This document shows, piece after piece, positions 1 through 9,000 of a stretch of 47,234 bases of DNA. The notes under the pieces were generated by a model that was not told the DNA's origin, ran no database searches, and saw only the letters and a program-made list of their open reading frames with translations. Positions within the stretch are counted from its first letter, which is position 1. Each line of letters begins with the position of its first letter. The position numbers and the translations under genes are program-made. Source of the stretch: Candidatus Babeliales bacterium (GTDB lineage Bacteria; Babelota; Babeliae; Babelales; JABCYS01); assembly GCA_016929235.1 (NCBI GenBank), contig JAFGJD010000010.1:1-47234 (forward strand), written 5' to 3'.

Positions 1-139
1 ATAAGACAAGCTCATCACGCGGAGGACCACGAAAATAGAACACGTTATACAAGAAGCAAAATCAATTTGTGAACTTGGCGCGATTGATTCAATTAATTAT
101 AATAATCCCATTACTTAATTAATAAACACTAGGCACATC

Positions 140-790
140 ATGAAACGATTTCAGTACAACAAACTATGCCGAGATAAAACACTCGATAGGTTAAAGGCTC
201 AAAACTGTATCCCAAAATACAAAATACTATCAGGTAAAGAATATTTTTGGGAACTCAAGCTTAAGCTTAGAGAAGAATCAGAAGAAGTTATCGAAGCACA
301 AACAAAAGATGAACTCATAAAAGAACTCGCTGATGTGAAAGAAGTATATGAAGCTATTTTATCGGAAACCGATACTTCTGAAAACTCGATAGAGAGGTAT
401 AGACAAGAAAAGACTGTTGAACGTGGCACCTTTAAATCTTTTATATATAGCGAATACGAAATATCATCACAAGAAGAGTATCTTGAGAGAATCTTTGATA
501 TGCTTGTAGAAAAATCAGAAGACGTTATCGAAGTAGAATCAAACAAATTTTCCAAAGACATCCTCATAGAAGAACTCGCTGAAGTAAAAGAAATATACGA
601 AGCTATTTTATCGGAAAACAACGTTTCAGAAAACTCAATCGAGAAATATCGACAAGAAAAAATTGCTGAACGAGGTGCATTTAAATCAAGAATTTATATA
701 GAATATGCAGACATGCCACCATCGGCAGCAATGTATGGCTACTGTTTAAAATGGAAAGATAAATATCCCGAACTGCCAATCGATAAATAA
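140..790 (+). CDS. MazG-like all-alpha NTP pyrophosphatase family protein with internal duplication
   Basis: The N-terminus (residues 6-17, NKLCRDKTLDRL) resembles the start of predicted house-cleaning nucleotide pyrophosphohydrolases (COG4997-type, MazG/phosphoribosyl-ATP pyrophosphohydrolase superfamily), which hydrolyse non-canonical NTPs using Mg bound by acidic residues. Copy 1 has a MazG-like EExxE (E45, E46, E49) followed by ExxD (E62, D65). A second copy of the same helical segment follows at about residues 124-189, but its acidic motif has drifted to EKxxD and ExxE. Copy 1 may therefore be catalytic and copy 2 structural, which is inference. No signal peptide is visible, so the protein is probably cytoplasmic. 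The ATG follows AGG at a usable distance. At 216 residues it is about twice the usual size of single-domain members. The family call is moderately sure and the substrate is unknown. Confidence 0.7.
   Translation: MKRFQYNKLCRDKTLDRLKAQNCIPKYKILSGKEYFWELKLKLREESEEVIEAQTKDELIKELADVKEVYEAILSETDTSENSIERYRQEKTVERGTFKSFIYSEYEISSQEEYLERIFDMLVEKSEDVIEVESNKFSKDILIEELAEVKEIYEAILSENNVSENSIEKYRQEKIAERGAFKSRIYIEYADMPPSAAMYGYCLKWKDKYPELPIDK
272..706 (+). repeat. Intragenic tandem duplication within the NTP pyrophosphatase-like gene
   Basis: Two copies, about 272-454 and 509-706, encode nearly the same peptide: ELADVKEVYEAILSE with SIERYRQEKTVERG, against ELAEVKEIYEAILSE with SIEKYRQEKIAERG. The DNA is also close (for example gaagctattttatcggaaa occurs in both), which suggests a fairly recent duplication. 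Confidence 0.85.
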
Positions 791-890
791 ATAATATCTC
801 TTCTTCTTTCGCGCATCACAAAGTATGTGTATGTTAAAGCAATAAATGCGAAGGAAGTTATATGTTTATCGATCCAAGATCTTTTAACGA

Positions 891-1508
891 CTACTTTGGT
901 CTCTCGATTTCACGTTCAATCTCATCACGCTGACGTTCATAACGTTCACGATTCCTGCGAACCTCATCTCGTGTCACCATACATCTCGGCTCTAACAATG
1001 TTTTTGAAGAACGTAAATTATTGTTAATTGCATGGACAACCCCGAGAGAATAACACTGAGCACTCTTAGCAAGTACAGCAGTACCAGGCTGCTTCGGCAC
1101 AGAATTCAAAACAGCACGCAACTGTTCACAGTACTGTTTTTCGATGACGGATTGGAAAATCCTACCACCGAGACTGCGATCCCTCCCATGTATTGCAAAA
1201 CCGGGTTCATCAGACCATATCATGACGGCTATTTGCTGCATTCGCCAGCAAACCCTCGTACGAAAAACATCACCCTGAGAACGCAACATCAATTTATGAA
1301 GCAATAGAGACAACTTGATACAGCGAAGCTCAAGCTCAGCTTTTCCATCCATGTCATACTGAAGTTTTGCTTGTACATAATCTTCGATCAGTTGGTCTGT
1401 CTGCTGGGACAATAACTCAAACATCGCATCATTTTCCTCAGGATGCATAGAATTTACAGGCAATGCCCATATCATACAAACAAAGAATGACAAGCATCTC
1501 ATATCCAT
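891..1508 (-). CDS. Hypothetical secreted protein (205 aa)
   Basis: I do not recognise this protein. The start ATG at 1508 is preceded by GGAG six bases upstream, supporting the start. The first 20 residues (MDMRCLSFFVCMIWALPVNS) look like a signal peptide, so export is likely. The rest is predicted helical: an acidic segment (residues 22-60) with LLSQQTDQLIEDYVQAKLQYD, several scattered cysteines, and a strongly charged C-terminal helix rich in Arg and Glu (RERYERQRDEIEREIE). It lies alone on the minus strand between two plus-strand genes, so it probably has its own promoter in the 200-base gap before rodA. No catalytic motif is visible. Confidence 0.6.
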   Translation of the reverse strand: MDMRCLSFFVCMIWALPVNSMHPEENDAMFELLSQQTDQLIEDYVQAKLQYDMDGKAELELRCIKLSLLLHKLMLRSQGDVFRTRVCWRMQQIAVMIWSDEPGFAIHGRDRSLGGRIFQSVIEKQYCEQLRAVLNSVPKQPGTAVLAKSAQCYSLGVVHAINNNLRSSKTLLEPRCMVTRDEVRRNRERYERQRDEIEREIERPK

Positions 1509-1707
1509 AACAAGCTCCCGCCATAGAATTCTCTCGTGGAGGTAATTTTACCACATACAAAACAGTTAATAAAAAGCATCTAAGGATAATCCCACGGTGC
1601 TCACTACTCCCTCCCGATTCAAGCGACGTACTATATTACCATTACCTTTTGCACCAAGTTCTACTATACTCACACCACACATGAACGGTTGAGTAGAGTG
1701 CGAGTCT

Positions 1708-2808
1708 ATGTTTATTGATCGTCGTTATTTTCGATACTTTGATTGGCTAAGCTTTGGTATTACGGTACTACTGGCATGCCTAAGTCTATTATTTGTATTT
1801 AGTGCAACATACAGACCGGAACAACCCTATTCCCTCTTTTTCAAAAAACAACTGATTGGATTTTGCACAGGTTTGATTGTGTACTTTGTGTTTGCCTCTA
1901 TTGATTACCGAAGCCTGACCCGATTTGGTTACTTTATGTACTTTGGCGTGCTCATTTTGCTTGCTTTTACGATTATCAAAGGCAGTATCGGCATGGGAGC
2001 TCAGCGCTGGATCAATTTAGGTGTTATTAAGTTCCAACCATCGGAACTCGTAAAACTCTTTCTTCCTGCATTTATCACGTATTATTTTTATACACAAAAA
2101 GATATCCCATCGTTTACATGGAAAGATTTTACAACGCCACTCATCGTGCTCTGCATCAGCACGTTCCTTGTTTTAAAACAACCTGATCTCGGAACTGCTA
2201 TTATTATCTTTGCTCTTGGCATGCTAATGTTCTGGATTGCAGGACTATCACGCTGGTTCTTTATCGGCGGACTCATTCTTTTTCTTGTCTCTGCGCCATT
2301 ATCGTGGAATATGTTGAAAGATTATCAAAAAAAACGCATTGCTGTGTTTCTTGGATACGGTGATAGTAAAAATGAACGATACCAAATAGAACAATCAAAA
2401 ATATCGATTGGATCTGGTGGTTTAACAGGTAAAGGATTTTTACAAGGAACACAAAACAAACTTGCCTTCTTGCCAGAAAGCAGAACTGATTTTATCTTTT
2501 CTGTGGTTGCAGAAGAGTGGGGATTTGTTGGCACATGCATTCTCCTATTACTTTATCTCATACTGTTTATTCATCTGCTGCTTGTGATTCGTGAACTACC
2601 ATTTTTCGAATTATTACTCGCCACAGGTTTGCTAACACACATAGGACTTTCTACACTCATTAATGTTGGTATGGTCATCGGATTACTTCCCATTGTTGGT
2701 ATTCCGTTGCCACTCATGAGCTATGGCATTAGTCACACATGGATCACATTGGCAAGTCTTGGCTGGCTTAACGGAATCATAGTTCGACGTTTTTATATTG
2801 GAACATAA
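1708..2808 (+). CDS. rodA: Rod shape-determining peptidoglycan glycosyltransferase RodA
   Basis: This SEDS-family integral membrane protein polymerises lipid II glycan strands during cell elongation, working with a class B penicillin-binding protein and the MreBCD system. The 366 residues match RodA length and contain about ten hydrophobic segments. Family signatures are clear: QRWINLG near residue 94, FQPSELVKLF near 111, GSGGLTGKGF near 234, the LPESRTDFIFSVVAEEWG stretch near 252 with the presumed catalytic Asp, and the C-terminal NVGMVIGLLPIVGIPLPLMSYG-type loop near 320-340. FtsW is the alternative, but the GIPLPLMSYG version and the short N-terminus favour RodA. The gene stands alone; mreC is about 32 kb away in the window. 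No PBP2 gene is seen beside it. Confidence 0.93.
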   Translation: MFIDRRYFRYFDWLSFGITVLLACLSLLFVFSATYRPEQPYSLFFKKQLIGFCTGLIVYFVFASIDYRSLTRFGYFMYFGVLILLAFTIIKGSIGMGAQRWINLGVIKFQPSELVKLFLPAFITYYFYTQKDIPSFTWKDFTTPLIVLCISTFLVLKQPDLGTAIIIFALGMLMFWIAGLSRWFFIGGLILFLVSAPLSWNMLKDYQKKRIAVFLGYGDSKNERYQIEQSKISIGSGGLTGKGFLQGTQNKLAFLPESRTDFIFSVVAEEWGFVGTCILLLLYLILFIHLLLVIRELPFFELLLATGLLTHIGLSTLINVGMVIGLLPIVGIPLPLMSYGISHTWITLASLGWLNGIIVRRFYIGT

Positions 2809-2889
2809 ACCAGGAAATTTTATTCTTGATTGCACTGTACCAAATTCGCAAAAGCCTCAGTCACACTTATGCTCAGATACACTTGCGCG

Positions 2890-2906
2890 CTGGTTGTGTC
2901 AACCAG
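2890..2906. terminator. Short hairpin between convergent genes (weak terminator candidate)
   Basis: A perfect 7-bp stem (ctggttg/caaccag) with a three-base loop sits in the 131-base gap between the convergent rodA and RING-protein genes. No clear T-run follows on either strand, so a terminator role is only suggested by position. Confidence 0.3.
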
Positions 2907-2939
2907 ATATCTTGTGGCGTCCTACGAAAAGAGGATTAC

Positions 2940-3320
2940 TTATTCTGAAACATGAGCACGGGATGACCACGCCCAAGCTGAGAGCGCAACTCCAAAAATG
3001 ATAATGGTCCCGCCCACAAACCGCTTCCAGCGGCTTGGTGTTACTTGTGACTCATCAAGAGCTGCTAGCTCTTCTTCGCTGCGTGCCCTCTTTGCACAGA
3101 GCGCACAGACTAACGCTGTCTCAAAGCCATTCTGGAAACAACACCTGCAGACCTTATGCCCACATCCCAAGGGAACCATCACAGAACCATCAGAAACACA
3201 TGAACCGCAGATGCTGCAGCGATGTGATTGTTCATACATTTTTTCTTCAAACGATACGGGCGAATCGGCAACAAGGCTACAACTTGTCAGAGCCACAATA
3301 AGGAGAAAACGTTTCTGCAT
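2940..3320 (-). CDS. Small exported C3HC4 RING-finger protein with C-terminal membrane anchor
   Basis: The 126-residue product has three parts: a signal peptide or N-terminal anchor (about 1-19, MQKRFLLIVALTSCSLVAD), a RING finger, and a C-terminal hydrophobic segment (about 101-117) ahead of a short polar tail. The cysteine spacing is canonical for RING: C35-x2-C38-x14-C53-x-H55-x2-C58-x2-C61-x10-C72-x2-C75. RING fingers are typical of eukaryotic E3 ubiquitin ligases; bacterial proteins with them are usually effectors acting on host ubiquitin. That such a protein is exported here fits an intracellular lifestyle, but E3 activity is inference. It is divergent from ruvB. Two other RING-like exported proteins occur near 11.3-13.8 kb. 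Confidence 0.8.
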   Translation of the reverse strand: MQKRFLLIVALTSCSLVADSPVSFEEKMYEQSHRCSICGSCVSDGSVMVPLGCGHKVCRCCFQNGFETALVCALCAKRARSEEELAALDESQVTPSRWKRFVGGTIIIFGVALSAWAWSSRAHVSE

Positions 3321-3402
3321 AGAAAGAACTTTCCAATACGGTTACGTTACGGTAGTATTCACTAATTGGCACATAGAGTACCACGTCACTAAGCCTAGGG
3401 AA

Positions 3403-4440
3403 ATGATCTCCATTATGGAAGAATTACAATCACTTGATCTTCTTTCACTCAGAGAAACAACCGAAGAAACCTCGCATGATTTCGTTCCTAAAACATTCGA
3501 CGACTACCTAGGCCAAAGCGAACTAAAAAAAAAGCTAAGCGTCTATACAAGAGCTGCGCAAATGCGAAAAGAAGCGCTCGATCACATGCTTATCTTTGGC
3601 CCCCCGGGACTCGGTAAAACAACCCTATCTCAAATCATGGCCCACGTCATGGGCGTGGGTATCAAGATATGTAGTGGTCCCATGTTAGAGCGAACTGGTG
3701 ACCTCGTTGCCCTGCTGTCAGGACTCGAACCACGCGACATTCTTTTTATCGATGAAATTCATAGACTTGCGTCCAATGTAGAAGAGGTCCTGTATAGCGC
3801 TATGGAGCATTTTCGTGTCGATGTCATCATCGGCCAAGGCGCTGGCGCAAAATCAGTTAACCTACCTATCAACCAGTTCACACTTATTGGGGCAACAACC
3901 AAAGCAGGCATGATATCAGCACCACTTCGTAGCAGGTTTGGAATCAGCGAACGCATTGATTTCTATACTCCTGATGAACTACAAGAGATTGTTATACAAA
4001 GTGCCAGGTTTCTCGAGCTTAAGCTATCAAGCGAAGCCGCCTTAATGATCGGCGCCTGTGCTCGCGGCACTCCACGTATTGCTAAAAGGATTCTGCGACG
4101 CGTACGAGATTTCGCACAGGTACAAAACAAACCCAATGCCGATGCAGCGCTTGTTCAAGAAGCTCTTTCATTTCTTGGTATTGATAATGATGGGCTCAGC
4201 AAAGTAGACAACCAATTTCTCAAAACAATCATCAACAACTTCAATGGTGGGCCAGTTGGCTTGGAAACATTGTCATCCCTAATCGGCGAAGATAAAGAGA
4301 CGCTCGAAACAGTATATGAGCCATTCCTTTTGCAAAAGGGTTATCTCGAAAAGACTCCACGAGGTCGACAGATTCCGTACAAAACGTTACCTTATCTACA
4401 AAGAAAATTTTTCGGACAGACAACCGTCTTCCCTTCATAG
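3403..4440 (+). CDS. ruvB: Holliday junction branch migration helicase RuvB
   Basis: RuvB is the AAA+ motor that drives branch migration of Holliday junctions with RuvA and RuvC. Counting from the ATG at 3403 (345 aa), Walker A is GPPGLGKTT at 66-74, Walker B is ILFIDEIH at 113-120, sensor 1 is LIGATTKAG, and the arginine-finger region reads APLRSRFG. The C-terminal winged helix ends with the typical TPRGR..P segment. The open frame extends upstream to 2998, but that part is antisense to the RING gene and carries no RuvB sequence. ATGs at 3403 and 3415 are both possible, since AGGG at 3397-3400 is oddly spaced for either. It opens a run with yebC (9-base gap), yicC and dnaE. ruvA and ruvC are not in the window. 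Confidence 0.95.
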   Translation: MISIMEELQSLDLLSLRETTEETSHDFVPKTFDDYLGQSELKKKLSVYTRAAQMRKEALDHMLIFGPPGLGKTTLSQIMAHVMGVGIKICSGPMLERTGDLVALLSGLEPRDILFIDEIHRLASNVEEVLYSAMEHFRVDVIIGQGAGAKSVNLPINQFTLIGATTKAGMISAPLRSRFGISERIDFYTPDELQEIVIQSARFLELKLSSEAALMIGACARGTPRIAKRILRRVRDFAQVQNKPNADAALVQEALSFLGIDNDGLSKVDNQFLKTIINNFNGGPVGLETLSSLIGEDKETLETVYEPFLLQKGYLEKTPRGRQIPYKTLPYLQRKFFGQTTVFPS

Positions 4441-4449
4441 GAGTCCTCC

Positions 4450-5166
4450 ATGTCAGGACATTCAAAATGGGCAACCATAAAACATAAAAAGGCCGCGCTC
4501 GATGCTAAGCGTGGGAAAAAATTTACAAAGCTGATCAAGGAAATTACTGTAGCTGCCCGTACTGGCGGCGGTGATCCTACCAGCAATGCCCATCTCCGTT
4601 TATTGCTTGAAAAGGCCAAGCAAATCAACATGCCTCAAGATAATGCTAACCGCGCCATCAAACGCGGGACTGGAGAGCTACCCGGAATATCGTATGAACG
4701 ATGCATGTATGAAGGATATGGCCCACACAATATAGCAGTACTTGTTGATGTGTTGACTGACAATAAAAACAAGGCTGTTGCAGAACTCCGTCATTTCTTT
4801 TCCAAGCAAAACGGAACTTTTGCCGAATCAGGCGCTGTTAGCTGGATGTTTGAAAAGCAAGGCGTCCTTAAAGGTCCTGCAACTGACATCACTGAAGACG
4901 AACTCATGGAACAATTGATTGATTACGATGTTAGTGATATCACGATTGATGACGGAACTTACATTGTATACTGTGCGCCAACATCGTTAGATAAAATTCG
5001 GCAAGTGTTGACGCAGCTTGGACGCGCGGTAGAACATGCGGAGCTCGAGTGGGTACCAAAAAATTCTCTATCACTCTCTGATGAGCACGCACAGACGGCC
5101 ATGGACTTTTTGAGTGGCCTTGAAGACTTAGATGACGTGCAAAACGTGTATACAAATCTAGAATAA
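4450..5166 (+). CDS. yebC: YebC/PmpR family protein (TACO1-like)
   Basis: The 238-residue product has full family length and the diagnostic N-terminus (MSGHSKWATIKHKKAALDAK), followed by the conserved GGGDPTSNAHLR, LLLEKAKQINMPQDNANRAIKRGTG and YEGYGPHNIAVLVD segments. Members are DNA-binding or ribosome-associated proteins. They have been described as transcription regulators, and more recently some as helpers of translation through difficult proline-rich stretches. AGGAG lies six bases before the ATG. It sits 9 bases after ruvB and 12 bases before yicC, consistent with cotranscription; yebC next to ruv genes is a common bacterial arrangement. Confidence 0.95.
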   Translation: MSGHSKWATIKHKKAALDAKRGKKFTKLIKEITVAARTGGGDPTSNAHLRLLLEKAKQINMPQDNANRAIKRGTGELPGISYERCMYEGYGPHNIAVLVDVLTDNKNKAVAELRHFFSKQNGTFAESGAVSWMFEKQGVLKGPATDITEDELMEQLIDYDVSDITIDDGTYIVYCAPTSLDKIRQVLTQLGRAVEHAELEWVPKNSLSLSDEHAQTAMDFLSGLEDLDDVQNVYTNLE

Positions 5167-5178
5167 TCGAGGAAAAGA

Positions 5179-6072
5179 ATGATCCAAAGTATGACCGGTT
5201 TTGCAACAAAAACCGTAACACTCTCCCTGCCCAATGATGAAACCGTTGATCTGACATTTCAGTTAAAGTCTCTAAACTCACGATTCTTTGAGTGTACATG
5301 TAAACTGCCAGTCGCGCTTTCGTCGATGGAAACCGATCTGATTCAACTTCTCAAAAAACATCTCAAGCGTGGCCATGTGTTCTTTTCAGTTACGGCAAAC
5401 AACCAAACTTTACTGCGCGGGCCGATCCAGCCAAGTATGTCAGTTGCAGAGGCATATATTGATGCAGCAAATGCATTACAAGAAGCGTTTGATATCCCTG
5501 GTGATCTTACTGTATCTACCTTACTACAACTACCCAATGTATTGAGCATCCATGATCAAGGGCTCGATCAGTCAGTGACTGAAAAAATTCAGGATATTAT
5601 TCACGATCTCTTACGCAAGCTCATTGAACGTCGTCAACAAGAAGGCGATGCCATGCTTAAGGACCTCGAAGATCGCCATGCCATCCTTCAAGAAGCGATT
5701 ACTGATATTGAGACCCATGCAGAAAAAATTATGGCAGAGAAAAAAGAGTCTATAGCACATATGCTGCATGAACTGAATAAGAGCGATTCAAAAGAATCAG
5801 ACAATCATCGTTCGACGATGTATTACGAACTTAATAAGGTCGACATCAACGAAGAAATTGTTCGATTCAAAAGTCACCTAAAAACACTTCACAAGGTATT
5901 CTCGTCAGCTCAAGTTGAAAAAGGAAAACATCTCGATTTTATCCTCCAAGAGCTAGCTCGCGAAACAAACACAATTGCAGCAAAAGCATCAAGTGCTCTT
6001 TTAAGTGAACGAGCTGTAACAATAAAAGTTGAGTTAGAAAAAATCCGCGAGCAAACACAAAATATCGTATAG
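5179..6072 (+). CDS. yicC: YicC family endoribonuclease-like protein
   Basis: The 297-residue product begins MIQSMTGFA and has LKSLNSRFFE near residue 30, both hallmarks of the YicC family. The C-terminal DUF1732-type part contains NKVDINEEIVRFKSHL near 222 and GKHLDFILQELARETNTIAAKA near 255. YicC proteins have been reported as endoribonucleases that act on small RNAs or structured RNA; the catalytic mechanism is less well established than the fold. A GAGGA motif precedes the ATG. Only one base separates its stop from the dnaE start, so the two are likely translated from one mRNA. Confidence 0.92.
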   Translation: MIQSMTGFATKTVTLSLPNDETVDLTFQLKSLNSRFFECTCKLPVALSSMETDLIQLLKKHLKRGHVFFSVTANNQTLLRGPIQPSMSVAEAYIDAANALQEAFDIPGDLTVSTLLQLPNVLSIHDQGLDQSVTEKIQDIIHDLLRKLIERRQQEGDAMLKDLEDRHAILQEAITDIETHAEKIMAEKKESIAHMLHELNKSDSKESDNHRSTMYYELNKVDINEEIVRFKSHLKTLHKVFSSAQVEKGKHLDFILQELARETNTIAAKASSALLSERAVTIKVELEKIREQTQNIV

Positions 6073-6073
6073 C

Positions 6074-9000
6074 ATGGATACACAGTTCACCCATCTTCAC
6101 CTTCATACAGAGTTCTCTCTGCTTGATGGTGCCAATCGCTTGGACAAACTTGTCGCACTCGCCAAAGAGCAAGGTCTAAAATCACTTGCCATCACTGACC
6201 ATGGCAACATCTTTGGTGCAGTAAAATTTTTTCAACTGTGTAAAAAAGCGGGAATTAAACCAATCCTTGGCATAGAAGCATATTTCACCGAGGATATCAG
6301 TGTTAAATCAGCACATAACAAGTATTATCATCTCCTGTTACTTGTGCAAAACGAACACGGTTACAAAAATTTGTGCAAGCTTATCGCACACTCATACCAG
6401 GACGGCTTTTACTTTAAACCACGTATCGACTATGCATTACTAAAACAACATTCAGATGGGCTCATTGCGTCGACTGCGTGTCTTGGCGGGCACATTCCAC
6501 AATTACTCAAACAAGGTAATCGTGAACAAGCATTAGAAAAAATAGATTGGTTCATTGACATATTTGGCCAGGATCGATTCTTTCTTGAAGTGCAACCCGC
6601 AAAGATTCCCGATGTTGTCTTTGAACGTAGTGAACAAGCACAAGAACAACATGCATTAAATATGCAATTGCTTGAGTTAGCAAAAGAAAAAAATCTCAAA
6701 GTGATTGCTACCTGTGATTGCCATTATCTAACACGCGAAGACCGCGAAGCACATGAAGTGATGTTGTGTATTCAAACACATCACAAAATAACTGATCCTG
6801 ATCGTTTTTCGTTCGGTGATGCACGCGTACATATGCGCACTGTTGAGGAGATGCTTGCAGCATTTCCTGATAATCCAGAGGTTGTGTGGAATACTGGTTT
6901 TGTTGCCGACCAATGTTCCTTTGAGTTTGAAACTGGCAAACTTTTTTTTCCTGATTTCGCAATTCCAGAAGAACACACACCAGAATCATACTTTACAAAA
7001 TTATGCCAAACAGGTCTGGAGACGTTGATTACCAACGGTCGTATTCCAAAACATAATCTTCAAGCATATCGGGATCGGCTCGATGAAGAGATGAAGCTGA
7101 TCATCAATATGGGATTTGTAGGCTACTTTTTGATCGTAAGTGACTTTATCATGTGGGCACGTCGTAACGACATTCCTGTCGGGCCAGGCAGAGGATCGGC
7201 TGCGGGATCGCTTGTTGCATGGACACTCGAAATCACAAACGTTGACCCAATTGAATACAACCTCCTGTTTGAACGGTTTTTAAATCCTGAACGAATCTCA
7301 ATGCCTGATATCGATATTGATTTTTGTATTGAAGGTCGTGAAAAAGTTATTCAATACATTCGTGATTTTTACGGACACGACAAAGTCTGTCAGATCATCA
7401 CGTTTGGAACCATGATGGCTAAGGGTGTAGTTAAAGATGTTGCCCGTGTCTTAGGGATTCCTTTTGAAGACTCCAATATGATCACGGGTATGATTCCAGA
7501 TCAATTAAAGATCTCATTAAATGAAGCACTCGAACAAGAACCTCGGCTACAAGAATTGATCGATAGTAACCCAACAATTGCAAAACTGTTTGACCTTGCA
7601 AAACGGCTTGAAGGCCTAACACGGCATGCATCAAAGCATGCAGCTGGTATTGTGATCTCACCTGATCCTATTGCAGAAATGTTACCCGTCTATGTTCCAC
7701 CAAAAACAACCGAATTGGTAACTCAGTATGCAATGACAGAACTAGAATCGATTGGATTTTTAAAGATTGATTTGTTGGGATTAAAAAACTTAACACTCAT
7801 CAAAAACGCATTGGCGTTGATTGAAAAAAACTACAATATCCAACTTGATATCGACAAGCTACCGCTTGATGATGAAAAAACATTCCAACTGATCTGTGCA
7901 GGGAATACAACAGGAGTATTCCAATTAGAGTCTGATGGCTTGAAAGAAGTGTTACGCAAATTGCAACCGGAGAAATTCGAGGACATCATTGCAGTCAATG
8001 CATTGTACCGACCAGGACCATTGGGGTCGGGCATGGTTGATGATTTTATCGCTCGTCGACACGGCCGACAAAAGATCACGTATCTATTTCCCGAACTGGA
8101 ACCGGTATTACGCGAAACGTACGGCGTCATTGTGTACCAAGAACAGGTCATGAAAATTGCATCCGCCATTGCGGGATACTCGCTCGGGCAAGCAGATATC
8201 CTACGGAAAGCAATGGGGAAAAAGAAGGTCGAAGTCATGGCACAACAACGCGAACTCTTTTTAAAGGGTTCCGTTGAACGAGGTTTTGATGAAAAGAAGG
8301 CCGGAGAACTGTTTGATTTGATGGCATATTTTGCAGGATATGGTTTCAACAAATCACACTCGACTGCATATGCAACCATTGCATACCAAACAGCATATTT
8401 AAAAGCAAACTACGCACCTGAGTTCATGGCGTGTCTGATCTCTCTTGAAGCAACGCACGCAGAAAAAATGTCCTTCTATCTTCAAGAAGCAAAAGATATG
8501 AATATTCCAATCTTACCGCCATCGATCAATCGTTCACGCATTGATTTTGATGTCGAAACTGGAAAAATTATCTTTGGATTACGTGGCATCAAGAACGTTG
8601 GACTTACAGCACTTGAAAATATTATCGCAGAACGAGATAAAGAACCATTCTTTGATTTATTGGATTTTTGCAAACGAATTGATCTACGAACAGCAAATAA
8701 ACGTGTTATCGAAAGCCTCATTTGTGCTGGAACTTTTGATGATCTGGCAGGAAATCGCGCACAACAGATGAATGAACTCCAACTCATAATCGATCGTGCA
8801 AGCGCACATAAAAAATCTGCCGAGACCGGACAGATGGGTTTATTTGAAATGCCAATACAACAGGCTAACTCGCACATAAAAGAAGCATATGCTTACCAAG
8901 CCTTACCAGAATGGGATAACAAAACCAAGTTGGAAAAAGAACAACAAGTCGTTGGGTTCTATTTAAGCGCGCATCCACTTGATTCGTATAAGCAGTATTT

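Noticed and set aside
1-139. Open frame 5-118 preceded by a stop codon, possibly the end of an upstream gene
   Set aside because: No start codon, no recognisable family, and only 38 codons; the window edge prevents a decision.
2998-3402. N-terminal extension of the ruvB frame by 135 codons
   Set aside because: It is antisense to the RING gene, has no RuvB similarity and would make the protein far too long.
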